Below, piece by piece: positions 61,991 through 64,000 of a stretch of 64,000 nucleotides of DNA (position 1 is the first letter of the stretch; each line of letters begins with the position of its first letter). The DNA lies in assembly GCA_944474755.1 (NCBI GenBank), contig OX104113.1:18167563-18231562 (forward strand), in the 5' to 3' direction. A program made the translations under genes and the position numbers. Under the pieces are notes generated by a model, which saw only the letters and a program-made list of their open reading frames with translations, was not told where the DNA came from and searched no databases. Origin of the DNA: Limnoperna fortunei (taxonomy: Eukaryota > Mollusca > Bivalvia > Mytilida > Modiolidae).

Positions 61991-62656
61991 CTGTAACAGA
62001 AAAGGAATTAAATAATTGCTACTGAAACAAACACACAAATTTGAGACCATAAAACATTCTGTCAAATCATCTACAGACATTAGTGATAGGCTTTATTGTC
62101 TCACAGGTTTCACAAATCAGCTTTTCAAAAATTAACACATCCCTTTTCCATAAGTGTAAATCTAAAATTATAACACATCTAGAAAATTCATGGTCTCAAA
62201 AGTACATCCTCTATCATGTTATAGTGGACCAAATGAAACCTTTCCTGACCAAAAGTTGGTGTTGGTAAGGGTATTTACATTTTTCGACGATGAACTGTCC
62301 CATTGACCCTCAATCTTTTTCTAACATGTTAATAAAATACAGAAAGAAAAATAAGTCCTAATTTTATTTCATACCAAATCTATATACATTTACTACAAAA
62401 ATCAAGGAAAAAAAATTCTCAAATGGAGTTTTTCTATAATAAAGAAAGAAAAAAGTCATGAAATCTCTATTTAGAGGATTACAACTCTCACAGAAGACTA
62501 TTTTGTCAATATTAATATTAAAGGAAAATTTATGCAAATAAATATACATATATGTATTATATTTGTACATTGTCAGATATTTAATATATTCCCTATTTTC
62601 GGAATACAAGAGTTACTTCCCATTTGCAAGAGTTGTCTTTCATAACAGCAGGTATC

Positions 62657-63067
62657 TAGTCTCGATCACCCAGACGCATATATAATAGCGTCTGGGATCA
62701 CCTTGTTGTAATTTCGCTACCAATAGGTGAAGACAAAACAATGATTCTATTTTTAGGGCCCTATTTTTAAACCAGGAAAACCATGCATACTTATAATATG
62801 ACGTCACATTCAGATTCACTCTTGATTGTGCACAACAATAATATTTGTTAAATTAATTGATAAAGTTATATTTTATACAAATATTCAAATGTAAACTTTG
62901 GCACAATTTGTTATACACTTCTTGATATGAACGGAAGTAATTTTTTAGATAAAAAAATATCATCCAATCAAAAATTACGCCCAGTTTTGGGCGTAATGGT
63001 AACGAGTTCAATATAGAGATGAATCCAGACGCACAAATGTAATTAAGCGTCTGGATGATCGAGACTA
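62657..63067. mobile_element. 411-bp MITE with 8-bp target duplication
   Basis: Terminal inverted repeats TAGTCTCGATCACCCAGACG and TAGTCTCGATCATCCAGACG enclose 411 bp. Exact CAGGTATC flanks both sides (62649-62656 and 63068-63075). Just inside each end is a second small inverted repeat, CCAGACGC...GCGTCTGG. It is AT-rich without an ORF. An 8-bp duplication fits hAT- or Merlin-type transposases. It is probably within a TMEM63 intron. Confidence 0.85.
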
Positions 63068-63229
63068 CAGGTATCTTGTATTGAACAAATAGGGAAAAAT
63101 CATGTTTTTATTTGTTTTTAAATAATGTCTGTGGACTGACTCTTCCAGTACAACTAAACAAGTGTGGACACAGAAAAACGTCTCGCCTGCATTCCGCATC
63201 AGTAACGAAAATAAATTTCGTCATAAGCA

Positions 63230-64000
63230 TTACGTAAATAGCATTAAATATCAGAAGCGGCCTGTATACAAAATATTGTTACCATACCCTGCATAGTTAC
63301 AGGGGAACAGCCGTAACCCAAAAACTTTAGCGTAGTCGCTGGACCGTGAAATTGAGGTCAAGGTCAGGTGGAACCTACCAGACAGTCATGTACTATTCAT
63401 CAGCAACCTATATACCAAATATTGTCATCCTACCATGCGTAGTTACAGAAGAACTATCGTAACCCAAAAACTTTAACGTAGTCGCTGGACCGTGAAATTG
63501 AGGTCAAGGTCAGGTGACACCTACCAGACAGTCATGTACTAGTCATCAGCAACCTATACACCAAATATTGTCTTCCTACCATGTGTAGTTACAGAGGAAC
63601 TGTCGTAACCCAAAAACTTTAATGTAGTCGCTGGACGGTGAAATTGAGGTCAAGGTTAGGTGACACCTACCAGACAGTCATGTACTAGTCATCAGCAACC
63701 TATACACCAAATATTGTCATCCTACCATGTGTAGTTACAGAGGAACTGTCGTAACCCAAAAACTTTAACGTAGTCGCTGGACCGTGAAATTGAGGTCAAG
63801 GTCAGGTGACACCTACCAGACAGTCATGTACTAGTCATCAGCAACCTATACACCAAATATTGTCATCCTATCATGCGTAGTTACAGAGGAACTGTCGTAA
63901 CCCAAAAACTTTAACGTAGTCGCTGGACCGTGAAATTTGAGGTCAAGGTCAGGCGACACCTACCAGACAGTCATGTACTAGTCATCAGCAACCTATACAC
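63230..64000 (+). repeat. 146-bp tandem repeat, at least five units, runs off the window
   Basis: The GTAACCCAAAAACTTTAACG phrase occurs at 63313, 63459, 63605, 63751 and 63897, exactly 146 bp apart. Each unit contains GAAATTGAGGTCAAGGTCAG and CTACCAGACAGTCATGTACT. The units are over 90% alike by eye. The array continues past the window, probably inside a TMEM63 intron. Confidence 0.92.

Noticed and set aside
1..64000. CRISPR array, bacterial operon or phage-like system
   Set aside because: The repeats are contiguous tandem units or dispersed transposons, not spacer-separated, and the sequence is clearly animal DNA with spliced exons.

Overview
The window looks like nuclear DNA of a bivalve mollusc, most likely a mussel-like species. 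It is AT-rich and gene-poor. It has spliced animal-type exons with GT/AG borders, and many dispersed repeats of kinds familiar from Mytilus and other bivalves. There are no bacterial operons, rRNA genes, CRISPR arrays or convincing tRNA genes. The species call is an inference from repeat types, not from a marker gene.

The main gene lies on the minus strand from about 61990 down to 43267. Ten exons join in phase and encode the last 336 residues of a TMEM63/OSCA (CSC1-like) cation channel, including the conserved RSN1_7TM (former DUF221) region and the cytoplasmic tail with its stop codon. The N-terminal exons must lie beyond position 64000. The gene's introns are packed with transposon-derived sequence. 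One exon (54271-54376) has had its 3' end and 5' splice site copied into a five-unit, 50-bp tandem array.

The left part (1-37.5 kb) has no recognised conserved gene. It holds: (a) at least eight broken pieces of one reverse-transcriptase retroelement lineage on both strands, the longest at 33120-34940; (b) a LINE C-terminal remnant at 31669-31990; (c) copies of three short dispersed families; (d) minisatellites at 11179-11570, 13597-13900 and 23235-23306; and (e) a 771-bp foldback element (15636-16406) with 68-bp perfect terminal inverted repeats, built almost wholly of small palindromic modules. Two short protein candidates stand out from the background. One is a 72-residue single-pass membrane protein (17336-17554, minus). 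The other is an 88-residue exon-like ORF (37630-37896, plus).

The right part (37.9-64 kb) carries a different repeat population: long elements with tandem cores of about 167 bp and conserved hairpin ends (38691-40296, 52104-53091, 55267-56837), resembling bivalve 'pearl'/non-autonomous Helitron-like elements. Other tandem-core families sit at 44225-44815, 57895-58180 and 63230-64000. Two DNA-transposon-like elements have clear terminal inverted repeats (58869-59717; 62657-63067, the latter with an 8-bp target duplication). No regulatory circuit linking the genes is visible.
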